A DNA stretch of 64,000 nt, taken from NCBI RefSeq assembly GCF_032917945.1, contig NZ_CP136624.1:1364001-1428000 (forward strand), in the 5' to 3' direction. Below are positions 32,972 to 42,660 of the stretch, in pieces. The stretch comes from Bradyrhizobium sp. sBnM-33 (GTDB lineage: Bacteria; Pseudomonadota; Alphaproteobacteria; Rhizobiales; Xanthobacteraceae). The position numbers and the translations under genes were made by a program. The notes beneath the pieces were generated by a model. That model did no database searches, was not told where the DNA came from, and worked only from the letters and a program-made list of their open reading frames with translations. Each line of letters begins with the position of its first letter. Positions within the stretch are counted from its first letter, which is position 1.

Positions 32972-33000
32972 CGGAGGGCCCGCCAACCGTGGGCCCTCCG
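32972..33000 (+). terminator. Hairpin between PQQ dehydrogenase and cytochrome c genes
   Basis: CGGAGGGCCC at 32972-32981 pairs with GGGCCCTCCG at 32991-33000 over a 9-base loop, followed by only a weak T run. It could lower expression of the downstream cytochrome relative to the dehydrogenase or stabilise the upstream mRNA end. Confidence 0.65.
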
Positions 33001-33021
33001 GCTTCTTCCACAAGAGACGCA

Positions 33022-33594
33022 ATGATGATCTTTAACCGATTCCCGGCGACGGCAGGCGTGCTGCTCGTGAGCGTCGTCGCCCTGAATTTTTCGACGCCGA
33101 CCGCTGTTTACGGTCAGTCGGCGCAAACGCCAGCCTCGGATCCGACCAATGCCGGCAAGGCGGTGTTCAGCAAGGCTAATTGCGTGGGGTGCCACAAATG
33201 GCACGGCAATGGCGGCGGCGGCTACGGCGGTGATGCGCTGTCGCTGCGCAAGACCGAGCTGACGCGGGATCAGATCATTGAAGCCGTCGGCTGCGGGCGG
33301 CCGGGCACCGCGATGCCGTTCTTTATACGCGGCGCCTACGACGAGGTGAAATGCCACGGCATGAACCGCCAGGACGCGGGGGCACAGATGCCGCCCGAGG
33401 GCGGAACGTTCCTGCGGCCGAAAGATATCGAAGCCGTCGCCGACTACGTGATCGCACACATCAAGGGAGCCGGCGAGCCCACTTACGCGGAGTGCGTCGC
33501 CTTCTTCGCCAGCGCGTCGCGGGTGTGCGACGTCTACAAGACGCAGGAGCAGAAGCCGGAGGATGCGGCCGCCAACACGGGGAAGAACCAGTGA
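33022..33594 (+). CDS. Periplasmic c-type cytochrome
   Basis: 190 residues; the start MMIFNRF has AAGAGA upstream. A signal peptide ends VYGQSAQ. The heme-binding motif CVGCH is near residue 53, with candidate sixth ligand Met in GTAMPFF or QMPPEGG. Three extra Cys (GCGRP, VKCHGM, AECVAFF...VCDVY) could form disulfides. The gene position after the PQQ dehydrogenase makes it the likely electron acceptor, comparable to XoxG. Confidence 0.85.
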   Translation: MMIFNRFPATAGVLLVSVVALNFSTPTAVYGQSAQTPASDPTNAGKAVFSKANCVGCHKWHGNGGGGYGGDALSLRKTELTRDQIIEAVGCGRPGTAMPFFIRGAYDEVKCHGMNRQDAGAQMPPEGGTFLRPKDIEAVADYVIAHIKGAGEPTYAECVAFFASASRVCDVYKTQEQKPEDAAANTGKNQ

Positions 33595-34241
33595 TGGACA
33601 GACGGAAGCTGCCGGGAATTTTTGCCGCGGGTCTCTTGGCCTGGCAGGCGGTTGCGCTCGCGAACTCTCCGGCAAGGGCGGAAGAATTCAGCGGCAACGA
33701 TCTGCGTGACATTCGCCTTGGAATGGCTGCGGCCGAGTTGCCGGAGGCCGGCTATGTCGATTTCGCCTGCGCAGCGGATCCGAAGCGTGCATTGGCCGGC
33801 TGGAAGAACTGGCGTGACTGTCCTGCCGATGCGCGTGGGACGCGGGCGATCCGATTTGGTTACGATCCGTCGACCAGCCGGGACGGCACCATGGTGGCGG
33901 GTCATCCGGCGATCCTCACCCTTCTGATCGACGATACCGGGCATGTTGCCGGTTTGCAGATCGAGACCGATCCGAAGGCGCGTCTCTATATCCGCAAGAA
34001 GGCGTTTCTGCTGGGGCTACAGGCCAGATCGCGCTACGGCTCGGACGGCTGGGCGTGCACCGAGGGCCAGCCGGGCGCAGGAGACCAGCCCGTGGGAGGC
34101 GTCTACGTCAAGGAGCGCTGCACCAAGACCATCAGCGGCCGTTCGCTCGTTGTCGAACGCAATCTGTTCCGCCGGCCCCATCAGGACAGCAAGAGTTTCG
34201 TCGACGAAACGCGGATCAGCATCCTGCGAGCCAAGGATTAG
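33594..34241 (+). CDS. Conserved secreted protein of the PQQ locus
   Basis: 215 residues. The ATG overlaps the stop of the cytochrome gene by one base. Signal peptide ending SPARAEE. The mature part contains LRDIRLGMAAAELPEAGYVDFACA, a small periplasmic fold with four Cys (FACA, RDCP, WACT, ERCT) likely disulfide-bonded. No catalytic motif. I recall similar proteins after xoxF-like genes in Bradyrhizobium. Coupling suggests an accessory role for the dehydrogenase/cytochrome pair. Confidence 0.7.
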   Translation: MDRRKLPGIFAAGLLAWQAVALANSPARAEEFSGNDLRDIRLGMAAAELPEAGYVDFACAADPKRALAGWKNWRDCPADARGTRAIRFGYDPSTSRDGTMVAGHPAILTLLIDDTGHVAGLQIETDPKARLYIRKKAFLLGLQARSRYGSDGWACTEGQPGAGDQPVGGVYVKERCTKTISGRSLVVERNLFRRPHQDSKSFVDETRISILRAKD

Positions 34242-34386
34242 AACCCCCAACCCTCGGCGGGCCGGGTTTCGCAAAGGCGAAAGAGCCGGCTTCATCCGCT
34301 TGAAGTCCGGGTGCCCATTGGATTAACGCCGTCGCGATGCTTGCGGCGATGGGCGTTGGAATCTGCGGCCGCTTAGGAGACCAGAG

Positions 34387-34797
34387 ATGTCTCGTTCGAG
34401 ATCATCGGTTCCCGGTGTCGATGCCGAACTCCTCGCCAGAGACACCGCCAAACTCCTGCCCGAGCCAACCCGCCGCGCCTTCCTACAGGCCGGCGCCAGC
34501 GTGGGTGCGCTCGCCTTCCTGACCGGATGCGATATTATCGATGGGCCATCGGCTGAGAATGCGCTGCGCATCGTGTCTCGCTTCAATGACCGCGTGCAGG
34601 GGTGGCTCTTCGACCCGAACCGACTTGCCCCGATCTATCCAGAATCCGCGATCACGCGTCCTTTCCCGTTCAATGCGTATTATCGCGAGGAGGAAGCGCC
34701 TGATATCGACGAAGAAGACTACAAGCCTCCGTGCGTCCCCATCACGATCGCCATGATCGGAGCCTTGCGGGTGGGCAAGTGCTCGCTCGTTGCTTGA
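34387..34797 (+). pseudogene. Truncated sulfite-oxidase-like molybdoenzyme (N-terminus only)
   Basis: The first ~115 residues are typical: a twin-arginine leader RRAFLQAGASVGALAFLTGC, then RVQGWLFDPNRLAPIYPES and FPFNAYYREEEAPDIDEEDYK, the entry to a molybdopterin oxidoreductase of the sulfite oxidase fold. After DYK (about 34728) the reading turns into unrelated residues and ends at 34797; the whole Mo-binding domain with its Cys ligand is absent. It is a deletion remnant at the edge of the PQQ locus. Confidence 0.75.
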
Positions 34798-34866
34798 ATT
34801 ACCACTGCAAGATCAGCACGTGCTTCAGGAACAAGCCAGTCCGATGCACCCGGCCGGAGCGCGCGA

Positions 34867-36456
34867 CTAGATCCGGCTCAAGAAAAACGTCTCCAGTTTG
34901 CCTTTGCCCTTCACGTCAATGCTGCCACGTGGCTCCAGCGCGAAGCGACCGACGAGGTGGCGCGCGATATCCTGGGACACATGGATTCGATTGGGTAGAG
35001 AATAGGCCTCAAGCCGGCTGGCGACATTTACAGTATCGCCCCACACGTCGTAGATGAAGCGGTGCGCGCCGATGATGCCGGCAACCACGGGACCGGAATG
35101 TATGCCGATGCGGATTTGCAACGGCCAGCCGAAATGGCTGTTGACGCGGCCTAGCCGATCGATCATGCCGAGCGCCATTTTTGCGATCGCTGCGAGCGGA
35201 TCGGGGTTCGGATCGGGCAAGCCGGCGACGGCCATGTAGGCATCGCCGATGGTCTTGATCTTCTCGACACCGAGCTCGCGGGCAAGCGCGTCGAACTCCG
35301 AGAACAGCCGGTTCAAATATTCGACCATCGCTGCGGGCGTGACCCGTGCCGAGTGCTCGGTGAAGCCCACCAGATCGGCGAACAGAACGCTCACGCCCTC
35401 GAAGCGGTCGGCGATCATGGCTTCGCCTTGGTTCAGGCGGCCAATCACACGTCTTGGCAGGATGGTCAACAGCAGCCGCTCGAACTTGGCGGTCTCGTTC
35501 TCAATGCGGCGAAGATACTTCTGCTCGCGGTCGCGCCAGCGCTTCTTGTGCAAGCAAGCATTGATCCGCGCGCGCAGCAGGATCGGATCGAACGGCTTTG
35601 GCAGATAATCCTCGGCCCCGGCCTCGATGCAGCGGACGGCGCTCTCGGTCTCCGCCAAGGCCGTGATCATGATAACCGGAATGCGACGCAGCCGCTCGTC
35701 AGCCTTCATACGCACAAGCACGTCAAACCCGTTGATATCGGGCATCATCAAATCGAGCAGGACAAGGTCGAACTCATCGTCGGCGAGCGCCTGCAGCGCC
35801 TGCTGACCGCCGGCCACCGAAGCGACGCGATGGCCATCGTGGGTCAGTCGGCGCGACAGGAGATCGCGGTTGGCCTCGATATCATCCACGACGAGAATGG
35901 AGCCAGTTTCGGTGACAGTATTCGTCTCATGCCGGACGGGCCCGAGGCTGCGCAACAAGTCGCTAACAATGACCGCGCCGGTCTGATCGGAGGCCAAGCT
36001 CGTCTGCTCGACATCGACCGAGAATCGCACGATGCGATCGAGACGCAGCAGCAGGTCGGTGGCCGCCACCAGCAGGCGGTCGAGATCTGCCCGTAGCGAG
36101 CCGGTTGCGAAATTGGCCACATCCTCGCGCACCATCTCGCCATAGCCCTTGATCGCGTTGAGGGGCGTGCGCAGCTCGTGACGCAGCTCCTGCTCTTGCG
36201 TGGCGGCCGCTGAGCCGGGTGGGCTCTTGGCGCGATCGCCATCCACCAGCCGGTCGACCTTGCCGGCGAGATCCCGGGCAGCGCCGAGGATACGGTTCAT
36301 ATCGGGGAGAATCTCCGGGCGCTCCTTCCGGGACGCCTCCTCGTGCAGGATTTCTGCATAGCCGAGCAAGGCGTTGACCGGGGACAGCAGTTCCTGGCGA
36401 AGGTGGGCAAGCCAAATGCGCCTGGCGCGTGCGCTGTCGGTGTCAATGATGCTCAT
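34867..36456 (-). CDS. DHp-like/REC/class III adenylate cyclase signalling protein
   Basis: 529 residues; the start ATG 36456 overlaps the upstream stop (ATGA). Two HisKA-like helices come first: LRQELLSPVNALLGYAEIL, lacking the phospho-His, and [19 protein letters not shown], which keeps it. There is no kinase ATPase domain. A receiver follows (SILVVDDIEANRDLL, phospho-Asp in LLDLMMPDINGFD), then a cyclase domain at about 345-520 (VLFADLVGFTEHS, KTIGDAYMAVAG, IHSGPVVAGIIG, WGDTVNVASRLE). It is probably the cAMP output of the operon, switched by phosphotransfer. Confidence 0.88.
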   Translation of the reverse strand: MSIIDTDSARARRIWLAHLRQELLSPVNALLGYAEILHEEASRKERPEILPDMNRILGAARDLAGKVDRLVDGDRAKSPPGSAAATQEQELRHELRTPLNAIKGYGEMVREDVANFATGSLRADLDRLLVAATDLLLRLDRIVRFSVDVEQTSLASDQTGAVIVSDLLRSLGPVRHETNTVTETGSILVVDDIEANRDLLSRRLTHDGHRVASVAGGQQALQALADDEFDLVLLDLMMPDINGFDVLVRMKADERLRRIPVIMITALAETESAVRCIEAGAEDYLPKPFDPILLRARINACLHKKRWRDREQKYLRRIENETAKFERLLLTILPRRVIGRLNQGEAMIADRFEGVSVLFADLVGFTEHSARVTPAAMVEYLNRLFSEFDALARELGVEKIKTIGDAYMAVAGLPDPNPDPLAAIAKMALGMIDRLGRVNSHFGWPLQIRIGIHSGPVVAGIIGAHRFIYDVWGDTVNVASRLEAYSLPNRIHVSQDIARHLVGRFALEPRGSIDVKGKGKLETFFLSRI

Positions 36457-36776
36457 GGCCGATCCGGACTCGCGCGCCGGGCGTATCGGGGTACCAGCTC
36501 GTCGAGCGCCGCCAGCACGGCCTTGCCGCTGCATTCGCCCTTGTGCACCAAACGCTGTACCTGGCCGTTGAGCCGCGCGCGATCATCGGCGGTAAGTGTC
36601 TTGGCGGTGACGACGATGATCGGGATGCGCCGCCAGCGGGATTCGGCGCGCACCCGTGCGATGAACTCGAACCCGTCCATCTCGGGCATCATCAGATCGA
36701 GCAGAATTGCGTCGGGTAAAGCCTCGTTCAAACGCTCGAGACCAACCCGACCATTCTCTGCTGCGTGACCGTGCAA
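36453..36776 (-). CDS. Receiver domain, C-terminal piece of the hybrid kinase
   Basis: Reads [33 protein letters not shown] with the phospho-Asp in LLDLMMPE, the Thr region VVTAKTL and the Lys after it, i.e. the second half of a receiver domain. It lacks the N-terminal DD pair, which is present at the end of the neighbouring kinase frame ([27 protein letters not shown]). One base added near 36758 joins the two. So this is not a gene of its own but the end of the hybrid kinase. Confidence 0.75.
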   Translation of the reverse strand: MHGHAAENGRVGLERLNEALPDAILLDLMMPEMDGFEFIARVRAESRWRRIPIIVVTAKTLTADDRARLNGQVQRLVHKGECSGKAVLAALDELVPRYARRASPDRP

Positions 36777-38926
36777 TCGAGCTGCCGCAAGGCGCGCGCC
36801 ATCAGCTCGCTGGTCGGAGCGTCATCCTCGACTATCAGCACGTGCCGTGGCGAGCCCCTTGGGCAGCACTTTTCCACCGCACGGACCAGTCTGTCGCGAT
36901 CGATCGGCTTGATCAGGTAATCGGCGGCGCCGAGCGAGAAGCCAATGCCCTGGTTGTCGACGACCGTGACCATGATCACGGGAATTTCGGCGAGTGCCGC
37001 ATCTTCCTTCATGGCGCTGAGCACGGCCCAGCCGTCCATCTGCGGCATCAGAGCGTCGAGCGTGACGACGTCGGGCTGCAGAGTGCGGGCGAGCTGCATC
37101 GCCTCCTCGCCATTGGCAGCCACGCGAACGGCGTAACCGCCTCGCTGCAGGTGTCGGCTCAGCAGCTCCCGCGCGTTGGGGTCATCGTCGACCACGAGAA
37201 CGATCGGCGCATGCTCGGGCTCGGTGACCTGCGGACCCTCGGAACGCTTCTCTGCCGCCGAGACCGTGTCCGATGCAGCGCGTGTCACCGCCGGCAGACG
37301 AACCGTGAAGGTCGTTCCCTTGCCGGCTTCGCTGGTCAGCGTCACATCGCCGCCCATCAGCCGGCAGAAGCTCTTGGTGATGGCGAGGCCCAGCCCGGTG
37401 CCGCCATAGGTGCGGGCCGTCGAGGCATCGGCCTGACTGAAGGCCTCGAACACCTTGGCCTGCTGATCTGTCGTCATGCCGATACCGGTATCGCGCACCT
37501 GGAACTCGATCCAGTCGACCGCCTCGTTTGTATCACGGAGCGCGGCAAGCGTGATCGTCCCGTTCCGTGTGAACTTGCAGGCATTGCTGAGAAGGTTGAA
37601 CAGGATCTGCCGCACCTTGGTCAGATCGCTGTGGATCGTGCCGACCTCGTCGGCGCAGTTCACCACGAGAACATTGCCAGTTTTCTTGGCCAGCGCGGTG
37701 ACGGTCGCCGCTACGCTATCGATCATGGGGCGCAGCTCGAAGGTCTCGAGATAGAGCGTCATCTTGCCGGCCTCGATCTTGGAAAGATCGAGGATGTTGT
37801 CGATCAGGCCGAGCAGATGCTTGCCGGCATCCTGGATCTTGCGCAGGTCCACCATCTCGGATTCGCGCCCGGCACTCTGGGCGTCCTCGAACAGGATCTC
37901 GCTGTAACCGATGATCGCGTTCAAGGGCGTGCGCAGCTCATGGCTCATGCTGGTGGCCTGCTCGCTCGCCCAGATCGCCTTGTGCAGCTCGCCCTCCATG
38001 CGCTTGCGGTCGCTGATGTCGGCGAGGCCGTTGATCATCGCCGGGCGCCCTTCGAACTGGACGCGCTGCGATGCTATGAGCGCCCAGAACTCCTCGCCTC
38101 CAGCCCGCTTGAGCAGTATCTCCATGCCCTCCACATGGCCGTGCTCGGTGAGCGCGTCGATGAAGCGCTCGCGATGCTGGGGGTCTGCGTAGAAGGTTTT
38201 TGCTTGCAGGCCCAGGGCGGACGAACCTTCGACATCGAACATTTCGCTGAAGCGTTGATTGGCATACTGGATGATCCCGTCATCGAAGGTCACGATCGCC
38301 ACCGCCATCGGCGCGGCCTCGGCAATGACGCGCAGCCGCTGCTCGCTCTCCTGGATCGCCTGCTCCGCCTGCTTCACGTCGGTGATGTCGGTGTAGGTCG
38401 CGACCGTGCCACCGTCGTCGGTTTTGCGCTCGTTGATCTGGATCCAGCGCCCGTCGGAGCGGCGTTGCACATGCGTGCCCTTGGGATCGCGATGCCGGGC
38501 CAGACGTTCCGCGACCCAGGCCTCGACGTGCCCCTCCGCGTCACGGATCTCGCCGCTCGTGGCCGCATTGCGGAGGATCGCTTCGAACGATGCGCCCTGT
38601 TTCACGACATCGATGCTGCCGCTGCCGTGCATGTCCCGGTACCGTCGGTTGTATATCACCAGCTTGTCATCGGCATCGTAGAGTGAGAAACCCTCCGAGA
38701 TGCTCTCGATCGCGTCGACCAGCCGGCGCTGTGCCTGCGTAGCCTTGTCGCGTGCCTCCGACAGCTCCTTCGAGCTCAGCTCCTGCGAGCGCTCGACCAT
38801 GGCCCGATCGCTATCGAAATCGGTGTATGCGGCATCGACGGCTGCCACGAATGGCTGCAAGGCAGCCGGTACTTCACCCTCGACACCGAGGTGCTTTCTG
38901 AGCTGGCGTCGTAGCAGCCTGTGCAT
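36728..38926 (-). CDS. Hybrid histidine kinase (PAS-PAS-HisKA-HATPase-REC-REC)
   Basis: 732 residues in this frame, about 824 when joined to the receiver piece downstream. Order: N-terminal coiled region; PAS 1 ([22 protein letters not shown]); PAS 2 ([22 protein letters not shown]); HisKA with the phospho-His in [20 protein letters not shown]; ATPase with N box [10 protein letters not shown] boxes DTGIGM and GGTGLGLAI; receiver 1 with [11 protein letters not shown]. No membrane helix, so a cytoplasmic sensor. It is third in the operon, between the FIST protein and the cyclase. Confidence 0.88.
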   Translation of the reverse strand: MHRLLRRQLRKHLGVEGEVPAALQPFVAAVDAAYTDFDSDRAMVERSQELSSKELSEARDKATQAQRRLVDAIESISEGFSLYDADDKLVIYNRRYRDMHGSGSIDVVKQGASFEAILRNAATSGEIRDAEGHVEAWVAERLARHRDPKGTHVQRRSDGRWIQINERKTDDGGTVATYTDITDVKQAEQAIQESEQRLRVIAEAAPMAVAIVTFDDGIIQYANQRFSEMFDVEGSSALGLQAKTFYADPQHRERFIDALTEHGHVEGMEILLKRAGGEEFWALIASQRVQFEGRPAMINGLADISDRKRMEGELHKAIWASEQATSMSHELRTPLNAIIGYSEILFEDAQSAGRESEMVDLRKIQDAGKHLLGLIDNILDLSKIEAGKMTLYLETFELRPMIDSVAATVTALAKKTGNVLVVNCADEVGTIHSDLTKVRQILFNLLSNACKFTRNGTITLAALRDTNEAVDWIEFQVRDTGIGMTTDQQAKVFEAFSQADASTARTYGGTGLGLAITKSFCRLMGGDVTLTSEAGKGTTFTVRLPAVTRAASDTVSAAEKRSEGPQVTEPEHAPIVLVVDDDPNARELLSRHLQRGGYAVRVAANGEEAMQLARTLQPDVVTLDALMPQMDGWAVLSAMKEDAALAEIPVIMVTVVDNQGIGFSLGAADYLIKPIDRDRLVRAVEKCCPRGSPRHVLIVEDDAPTSELMARALRQLDCTVTQQRMVGLVSSV

Positions 38927-38943
38927 CTGTGCCCTGTGACAGT

Positions 38944-40083
38944 TCAGTCCTCGGCGAAGGTTGTTATGGTCATGGTTTGATTATGCAGGCGGCACTCGCC
39001 ACCGTGCATGAAGGGGCAAAGCTCGCCGTATGAGTAGAACCCGGAAATCTTTGCATCCGTCCCGAAGACATTTCGGATTGCTTCGATTTCTTCTTCGGTG
39101 CGCTGCTTCATCACAAGCTTACGACCGACACAGCTCACCAGAATCGCAAGATCCGGTCGCCTGTCGCCCAGCCCGCTGAGGCTGGCCTTGGCGGCGGCCG
39201 TCGCGCCGTCGACCAGATTGTCAACATTGGTCTTCATCAACTGCGCCGTTCCGCCCTGTGGGATGTCGCCCGCGAACGTCATTGACTTGTTCTTCTCGTC
39301 CACAGACAGGACGGTCCGGACGACACCCTGGCCGCCCTTTGCCTCGGTAACCAGGATTGGAAAAAGCAGGGCAGAGCTTGGCAACTGGTCGGCGTGTGGG
39401 CCCAGGTACGATTTATAGAGATCGAGCGCTGACCGCTCATCCAGCTCATAGAGGATGTTGCCCTCGGCCCGGGTGATGGTGCGCAGCGGCCCAAATGGCT
39501 GCCAGCCGCCCATCGATCCGTAGCCAATGCGCAAGTCGTCGCCATACAGACCGACCGCCGCCACGCGCTGGGGGCCCGCGCCCTCGTCGGCAATGACCCA
39601 GGTCTCGGCGAAGTTGGTTCCGTCTCCGGAAAGGCCGCCGGTGATCGACACGCCTTCCAAGACGCCGCCCGCGAGACCGCGCGCCAGGTCAGAGCCATTG
39701 ACGTGCAAGCCGTCCGAAAGTACGAACACATGGCGCAATGAGCCGTCGTTCAACTGCTGCGCGAGCTCCTTGCCGACGTCGTAGCTTGCCTTCGCCTCGC
39801 CAATCGTAGCGGAGGCAAACCGGAGTTGCGTATGTTCGAAGTCGACAAGGGTGGCAATCACCGAATCGTCGACGACCATGTCGCCTAGAATCTCGCCGGA
39901 AGTCGAGCAACCAAGCATGGCGGCCCCTTTGAAGTGATCGCGTAGCTCGCCCACAATGTCACCTGCCTGCATCAGCGATCTAGCGCCGAAAACGAACACG
40001 ACACTTTGTTGTCCGACTTCACCAGTTGGCAAGTTCGGCCCCCACCCGCCACTTTGGGACCACTTGTACTGAGCCGTTTTCAT
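38944..40083 (-). CDS. FIST-domain sensory protein
   Basis: 379 residues from ATG 40083, which has GAGAGGA with 8-base spacing (an upstream ATG at 40122 abuts the previous stop and has no such site). FIST N part: [60 protein letters not shown] part: [47 protein letters not shown] domains are thought to bind small ligands such as amino acids and feed signalling proteins. Here it probably informs the kinase 17 bases downstream. Confidence 0.9.
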   Translation of the reverse strand: MKTAQYKWSQSGGWGPNLPTGEVGQQSVVFVFGARSLMQAGDIVGELRDHFKGAAMLGCSTSGEILGDMVVDDSVIATLVDFEHTQLRFASATIGEAKASYDVGKELAQQLNDGSLRHVFVLSDGLHVNGSDLARGLAGGVLEGVSITGGLSGDGTNFAETWVIADEGAGPQRVAAVGLYGDDLRIGYGSMGGWQPFGPLRTITRAEGNILYELDERSALDLYKSYLGPHADQLPSSALLFPILVTEAKGGQGVVRTVLSVDEKNKSMTFAGDIPQGGTAQLMKTNVDNLVDGATAAAKASLSGLGDRRPDLAILVSCVGRKLVMKQRTEEEIEAIRNVFGTDAKISGFYSYGELCPFMHGGECRLHNQTMTITTFAED

Positions 40084-40122
40084 GAGTCGTTTCCTCTCGT
40101 CATCTGTCCGGAACTTGGTCAT

Positions 40123-40497
40123 CTACTGTCCCGCAGCCGTGAGCAGCGTCTCGATCTTGCCCAGCAGCCTCTGCAGTTCGATCGGTTTTGTGTCGTAGTC
40201 GTCACAGCCGGCCTCGAGGGCCTTGTCCCGGTCGGTCGCCATGGCGTGCGCCGTAAGCGCGATAATGGGGATCTTGCGCAGTTCGGGCGTGGCCTTGATC
40301 CGGCGCGTCGCCTCCCAACCGTCAATCACCGGCAGGCTCATGTCCATTAAAATGAGATCGGGCCTGTCGCTCGTCGCCATTGCGACGCCGCGCGCTCCGT
40401 CCTCGGCAATGATGACCTCGTAGCCGCCGCGCACGAGGCGCCGCGAGAGCATGTCGCTGTTCATCTCGTTATCTTCGACCAGCAGGATCTTGGGCAT
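40123..40497 (-). CDS. Single-domain response regulator (CheY/DivK-like)
   Basis: 124 residues, one receiver domain and no output. Acid pocket LLVEDNE, phospho-Asp in LILMDMSLPVIDGWE, Thr in IIALTAHAM and Lys in DTKPIEL are all present. It is the first gene of the FIST operon; its stop is followed at once by a potential start. It may shuttle phosphate between the hybrid kinase receivers and another target. Confidence 0.9.
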   Translation of the reverse strand: MPKILLVEDNEMNSDMLSRRLVRGGYEVIIAEDGARGVAMATSDRPDLILMDMSLPVIDGWEATRRIKATPELRKIPIIALTAHAMATDRDKALEAGCDDYDTKPIELQRLLGKIETLLTAAGQ

Positions 40498-40963
40498 CAC
40501 ACCGCCTCGAGCCGGACTGTGAGCACTGCTTGCCGGAGACCACCCCGAGTGGCCTCAATAGACGCCTAAAAAATCAACTTAGCACTCAAGCCTACCTGTC
40601 GCATCACAAAAATGGCGAGTGGCGCCGACGTTGAATTGAAGGGGACGCGTGATCTGGGCTGCGCCTACAGGCAGCCAACCACGTGTGCCACCAGGATAGC
40701 CGCAAGCCGGCGTTGCAGATAGTCTTGATGCACAGCCGTCCGCGCGGCAGGGCCGACAGACCTCTGTACCGCGAGGAGCACCATGACCACCGCTAACTTA
40801 GCACCTTTGGACATGGCAGGTTAGGGAAGTTTGGCTTCCCGTGTACATTGGCCCCGACTATCGATCTCGCTGCGAAGCAACAAAGTTGAACGCGAGAATA
40901 GTTCCGCTGCTTCTGCCTACGCCGCAACGTCGCGTCCGGTACTTCCGATATTGGCAGATACTG
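40498..40963. other. Non-coding spacer with repeat debris before IS copy 1
   Basis: About 460 bases with the operon promoter for the FIST cluster presumably at its left end. At 40795-40835 TTAGCACCTTTGGACATGGC resembles the start of the ~100-bp GGCAC repeat. At 40946-40965 the sequence ATATTGGCAGATACTGTT is the left part of another repeat copy interrupted first by a 210-bp element and then by the IS. No gene is seen. Confidence 0.45.
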
Positions 40964-42338
40964 TTCTCTAATTCCGGGTCTGGGTGTCAAGCTCTCCACG
41001 ATCATCCTTGCCGGGCCCACTGTTCTCTCCGCGGTAGGGGTGAACCCTCCGCATGATGGCGTAAGGTGACGTTGGCGGTTCAATGTTGCAATCGCGGTCG
41101 TCCTTTCCGACGCTCGCACCAAATCTGTCGAACTCACCATCGCCATCGTCCCGGCTGGGACGTCTTTTCCCGCCGTTTGGCAGAAACTCTGTAATGCCCT
41201 CGCTAGGCAGCAATTTCCTTTTTCGACCAGTTGAACTCGGTTCCGTCGATCCACATGCGATGCAGAATGACCGCGAGCTTACGCGCGACTGCGACCTTTG
41301 CCTTGCGGAGTCCGTTGCGCTTGACGAGCCTAACCCCCCAAGCCTTCACGGCGGACCACTTCGGGACGCGCGTCAGCAGAACCCCGGCTGCTTCAAACAG
41401 GTAACTTCGTAGCATCGCGTCGCCGCACTTCGAGATGCGACCTGACCAATCGAGCTCTCCGGAGGCGTGGCGTCTACTGGTTAGCCCGACATAAGCACCT
41501 ACGCTTCTCGATCGCGCAAACCGTGCCGGATCGTCAATCGTTGCCTTGAAGGCGAGCGCGGTGATCGGACCGATCCCAGGCATCGTCATAAATCGGCGGA
41601 CCTGCGCATCATGGCGGGCCAGTTTCATAACCTTGCGGTCAAGCTCGCTAACCTGCTGCCCAACGGCATTGCGCGCTTCGAGCAGCGGTCTGATCGCAGC
41701 TATCAGCTCAGGACGGCCCTCGATCAACTCCTCGGTTCGTACGGCGAAGACATTGAACGTGGCGCGGCCGATGACAAGACCGAGGTTCTTGAGAAGGCCG
41801 CGAACATGGTTCTCAAGATCGCGCTTGATCTTGACCAGCAGCGCCCGACTCGCCAGCAGCGCCCTGACCGAATGGCTGTCGATATCCTTGACGTGCACCT
41901 CTTTGAACCAGCCGGTCTGCATGATGCGGGCGATCCCGATAGCATCGTTGCGGTCGCTTTTGTTGATCTGCATCTTGAGCACGGCCTTGGCATGGCGCGC
42001 GTCGATACAGATCACCGGTAGGCCAAGCTGCTTAAGTTCGGTCCACAGCCAGGTGGACGTTGGGCCGGTCTCGAGGCCGATGCGTACTGCATCCGGCGCT
42101 TTTGACCTCACGTAAACTGAGATCGCCTCAGGATCTGAATCGACCACGCCCTCTCGCACGACCGACCCCGTCTGATCGACCACGCAGATCGATGTCTGCT
42201 TCAACGATACGTCCAGTCCGACAAAGTATTCCATTGCCGCTCTCCATCGTTGCGAGGCCACATGAGGCTGGCCTCTTACGTTCCTGGAGAGCTGATTCCT
42301 TTGCCTTTTGTCTGGCTCGATCCCGGAATTACCCCATG
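40964..42338 (-). mobile_element. IS110-family insertion sequence, copy 1
   Basis: About 1.37 kb, starting CTCTAATTCCGGG just after TGTT (40962-40965) and ending ACCCCA just before TGTT (42337-42340). A second copy at 49.9-51.3 kb has the same boundaries and about 99.5% identity. TGTT at both ends is the duplicated core of the target. About 240 bases follow the transposase stop and about 100 precede its start; one of these should encode the guide (bridge) RNA of the family. It is inserted in the terminal repeat of 210-bp element copy c. Confidence 0.85.
41203..42234 (-). CDS. IS110-family transposase
   Basis: 343 residues from the ATG at 42234 (MEYFVGLDVSLKQTS). The RuvC-like DEDD site is visible: D in VGLDVS, E in IGLETG, D in CIDARHAK and the D pair of NKSDRNDA. 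The C-terminal transposase_20 domain has MTMPGIGPITALAF and GAYVGLTSRRHASGE with the conserved Ser. The frame is intact, so this copy can be active. It acts on circular IS intermediates with a guide RNA. Confidence 0.92.
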   Translation of the reverse strand: MEYFVGLDVSLKQTSICVVDQTGSVVREGVVDSDPEAISVYVRSKAPDAVRIGLETGPTSTWLWTELKQLGLPVICIDARHAKAVLKMQINKSDRNDAIGIARIMQTGWFKEVHVKDIDSHSVRALLASRALLVKIKRDLENHVRGLLKNLGLVIGRATFNVFAVRTEELIEGRPELIAAIRPLLEARNAVGQQVSELDRKVMKLARHDAQVRRFMTMPGIGPITALAFKATIDDPARFARSRSVGAYVGLTSRRHASGELDWSGRISKCGDAMLRSYLFEAAGVLLTRVPKWSAVKAWGVRLVKRNGLRKAKVAVARKLAVILHRMWIDGTEFNWSKKEIAA

Positions 42339-42546
42339 TTGCAAAAGTCCCAAAAGGACGCGCGGCTAATTTTCCGCGAAAGAACGAAATAAACGACAAT
42401 CGCCGGTCAATGTAGCCTCAGGCCCGTTGTCAGAATCGCCGGTGAGTTTAGCGCCCGACAGCGTGGGTCCCCCACGTTATTATTCGATCGTCGCGCCTAT
42501 GGCTCTAAGAATTTGAGTCACATGCCGAAAAAAGACTTTTGCAACA
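42337..42546. mobile_element. 210-bp inverted-repeat element, copy c (split by IS copy 1)
   Basis: TGTTGCAAAAGTC at 42337 and GACTTTTGCAACA at 42534-42546. Its outer left end, GATACTGTT, lies 1.37 kb away at 40957-40965 on the other side of the IS. Right flank GGCAC and left flank TTGGCA (40951-40956) share GGCA, a plausible target duplication inside a GGCAC repeat. The interior resembles copy b in reverse. Confidence 0.8.
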
Positions 42547-42660
42547 CTATCGGCACTTTTCGCACCTGATAGGCCCGGCTGATGATGTCTATTCTTGAGG
42601 GTAAAGCGGACTGCCGAGTTGCGCGCCCAGACTTCCGAATTTGACCCAACTCGGACATCA
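42547..42660 (+). repeat. ~100-bp GGCAC repeat, R3
   Basis: CGGCACTTTTCGCACCTGAT at the left, GATGATGTCTATTCTTGAG in the middle and ACTTCCGAATTTGACCC toward the right, ending CGGACATCA at the stop region of the cyclase gene. The same order recurs in R5 and R10. Confidence 0.7.

Noticed and set aside
36707..38686. Long plus-strand frame (659 codons) opposite the hybrid kinase
   Set aside because: The minus strand carries intact PAS, HisKA, ATPase and receiver motifs; the plus translation has no domain pattern.
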